Shown: piece by piece, positions 63,018-64,000 of the stretch
Layout: each line of letters starts with the position of its first letter
Position numbering within the stretch: position 1 is the stretch's first letter
Source of the DNA: Sulfurospirillum cavolei
GTDB taxonomy: Bacteria > Campylobacterota > Campylobacteria > Campylobacterales > Sulfurospirillaceae
Assembly (NCBI RefSeq): GCF_000813325.1
Contig: NZ_BBQE01000001.1
Strand: one strand, 5' to 3'
DNA: 64,000 nucleotides
The notes under the pieces: generated by a model
Databases searched by the model: none
What the model saw: the letters and a program-made list of their open reading frames with translations, nothing else
Told to the model about the DNA's origin: nothing
Made by a program: the position numbers and the translations under genes

Positions 63018-63044
63018 TTTTTTATCCTTTTGAATAGAAAGGAC

Positions 63045-63245
63045 TTAGAGCAACTCTTCCGTGATCGCTTTTGCCGTTTTTTTCAGATCGACTTTATAGG
63101 TTCCGTCTTCGATCTCGGCTTTTAGCGTAGAGAGCTTGTCTATGCCTTCGCTTTTTTCGGTTTTCCCGGCACTCTTTACGGTGTCGTCTTTGAATGCACT
63201 GCCTTGTACGTACGCCGCGTTGGACGTTTGAACGGTTGAAATCAT
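63045..63245 (-). CDS. flgM: Anti-sigma-28 factor FlgM
   Basis: 66 residues. The C-terminal half (EGIDKLSTLKAEIEDGTYKVDLKKTAKAITEELL) fits the FlgM C-terminal helices that hold sigma-28; the N-terminus is unstructured. A good sigma-28 promoter lies upstream, so its expression depends on the factor it inhibits. Family call is solid in context, moderate by sequence. Confidence 0.85.
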   Translation of the reverse strand: MISTVQTSNAAYVQGSAFKDDTVKSAGKTEKSEGIDKLSTLKAEIEDGTYKVDLKKTAKAITEELL

Positions 63246-63280
63246 TTGAGACCCTTTATAGTTTAACGTTTGTGTTAACC

Positions 63281-63308
63281 CTATATCGTCTAAAACAATA
63301 AAACTTTA
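63281..63308 (-). promoter_or_regulatory. Sigma-28 promoter of flgM
   Basis: Minus-strand TAAAGTTT (63308-63301) followed, after 12 bp, by CGATATAG (63288-63281) closely matches the FliA/sigma-28 consensus. The TAA of the -35 is also the stop codon of flgJ. The flgM start lies about 30 nt downstream of the expected start site. Confidence 0.8.
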
Positions 63309-63632
63309 ACGCCCTTCTTTCAAATAATTAAAAAGCATCTGACTAATTCCGAGTCCGCCGCTGAGTGCCGAACTCATCGTATCGTTATACATCGATCGAT
63401 AAATTTTATCTCCGGCATCTTTGGGGAAAAGTGGATCTTGTTCCTCCGTGTCCGTAGCGATGTCTAAAATTTGCTTAAGGAAAAAAGCTTCAAATTTATC
63501 GGTTTGTTCTTTCAGCAAAGCATCGCTTTGAGACGTATGGCTTGTCGCCGAATCCGTTTTAATATTCGTCGTCGGTAAAGATGCGTAATTTGCATTCATC
63601 AATGCAAGCGAAGTATCGTTGCTGCTCATCAT
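63306..63632 (-). CDS. flgJ: FlgJ-like rod-binding protein (no muramidase domain)
   Basis: 108 residues. DKFEAFFLKQILDIATDTEEQDPLFPKDAGDKIYRSMYNDTMSSALSGGLGISQMLF is the FlgJ rod-cap domain; the C-terminal glucosaminidase domain of enterobacterial FlgJ is absent, as in other Campylobacterota. It overlaps flgI by 4 bp and ends at the sigma-28 promoter of flgM. Confidence 0.88.
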   Translation of the reverse strand: MMSSNDTSLALMNANYASLPTTNIKTDSATSHTSQSDALLKEQTDKFEAFFLKQILDIATDTEEQDPLFPKDAGDKIYRSMYNDTMSSALSGGLGISQMLFNYLKEGR

Positions 63633-64000
63633 ATGACCACCAGTTGTGCCGTAATGGCACCGGAGCGTTTGATATTTTCAAAAATCGAGATAATATCTTT
63701 GGGTTTCGCACCCAATTTATTGAGTGCTCGCGCCACGTTGGCAACGGTCATGCTCTCTTCTTGCATTTTAATGCGGTTTTCGCTTGCGGCTATTTGAACA
63801 TTACCGCCGATATCAACGTTTTTATCGCTTGGTACGTTATCGTTTGCTTCGATTTTGATCGTAATATCGCCGTGGGTAATGACGACGGGATCGACTTTAA
63901 TATTAACGCCCGAAACGATTGTACCCGTACGCTCGTCGATAATAATTTTATCTTCGCGTTCGTATTTAACTTGCGTATCCAGCGTTTTGGCCAAAAACTC
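63629..64000 (-). CDS. flgI: Flagellar P-ring protein FlgI, C-terminal part
   Basis: The frame is open to the window edge, so the 5' end lies outside. The visible ~123 residues (DERTGTIVSGVNIKVDPVVITHGDITIKIEANDNV, then NVARALNKLGAKPKDIISIFENIKRSGAITAQLVVI) are the C-terminus of FlgI, which forms the periplasmic P-ring. It is followed by flgJ. Confidence 0.92.
   Translation of the reverse strand, partial: EFLAKTLDTQVKYEREDKIIIDERTGTIVSGVNIKVDPVVITHGDITIKIEANDNVPSDKNVDIGGNVQIAASENRIKMQEESMTVANVARALNKLGAKPKDIISIFENIKRSGAITAQLVVI

Overview
The window reads as chromosomal DNA of a Campylobacterota (epsilonproteobacterial) organism, most likely Sulfurospirillum or a close relative. This is inferred from gene content: a hydABCDE-type NiFe hydrogenase operon with HydE, a nickel regulator NikR, a Campylobacter-style cts/MSHA-like DNA-uptake operon, a 433-residue GlmU, a 419-residue Pgi, and the fliP / glmU / coaBC / prepilin peptidase / lptF / truA order that I recall from Campylobacter. 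Genes are tightly packed with many 1-14 bp overlaps, and TTG and GTG starts are frequent. No rRNA, tRNA, CRISPR array or insertion sequence was seen.

Layout. 1-7490: an eight-gene + strand operon for a type IV pilus / type II secretion-like machine (inner-membrane PilN/PilO-like proteins, secretin, AAA ATPase, TPR protein, GspE ATPase, GspF platform protein) in the order of Vibrio MSHA genes mshI-J-K-L-M-N-E-G and of Campylobacter ctsR-D-P-X-E-F. 7529-8694: flgH and an overlapping unknown gene. 9042-11052: a FIST-domain soluble chemoreceptor split by a frameshift. 11102-13255: an FMN-binding protein, a small HTH-like protein, homocysteine S-methyltransferase and a small basic protein. 13337-18954: an autoregulated tetR - outer membrane factor - membrane fusion - RND pump operon. 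19066-20564: peptide deformylase, a frameshifted DinB-like gene and hemJ. 20653-24683: accessory genes (AraC regulator, pentapeptide protein, toxin-antitoxin pair, AT-rich hypothetical genes, DUF3465-like protein, pseudouridine synthase). 24773-33281: nikR, hypF and hydEDCBA. 33515-36331: a second, cytoplasmic NiFe hydrogenase with a TetR regulator. 36428-44250: pgi, ygiQ, small proteins, and a PhnD-like binding protein next to a GGDEF-EAL protein. 44297-44476: a tandem structured repeat. 44478-51047: fliP, then glmU-coaBC-unknown-prepilin peptidase-lptF-truA. 51063-60742: a housekeeping run on the minus strand (pyrC-like, degenerate GH3, gpsA, gatB, thiE-like, atpB, tautomerase, SulP, TIGR02757-like, ABC permease). 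60742-64000: flgK, flgN-like, flgM, flgJ-like and the end of flgI.

Three points stand out. First, the palindrome TTACATGTAA occurs perfectly ten times, far above a hand estimate from base composition, and sometimes as inverted pairs forming hairpins; with a DNA-uptake operon in the same window, it is a candidate uptake sequence or other genome-wide signal. Second, the cytoplasmic hydrogenase has Asn in place of a normally invariant proximal-cluster Cys, and its large subunit ends exactly at the CxxC motif with no cleavable tail. Third, the 92-bp tandem repeat at 44.3 kb shows covariation consistent with a folded RNA. Several enzymes look catalytically dead (dihydroorotase-like, GH3-like), and two genes carry single +1 frameshifts.
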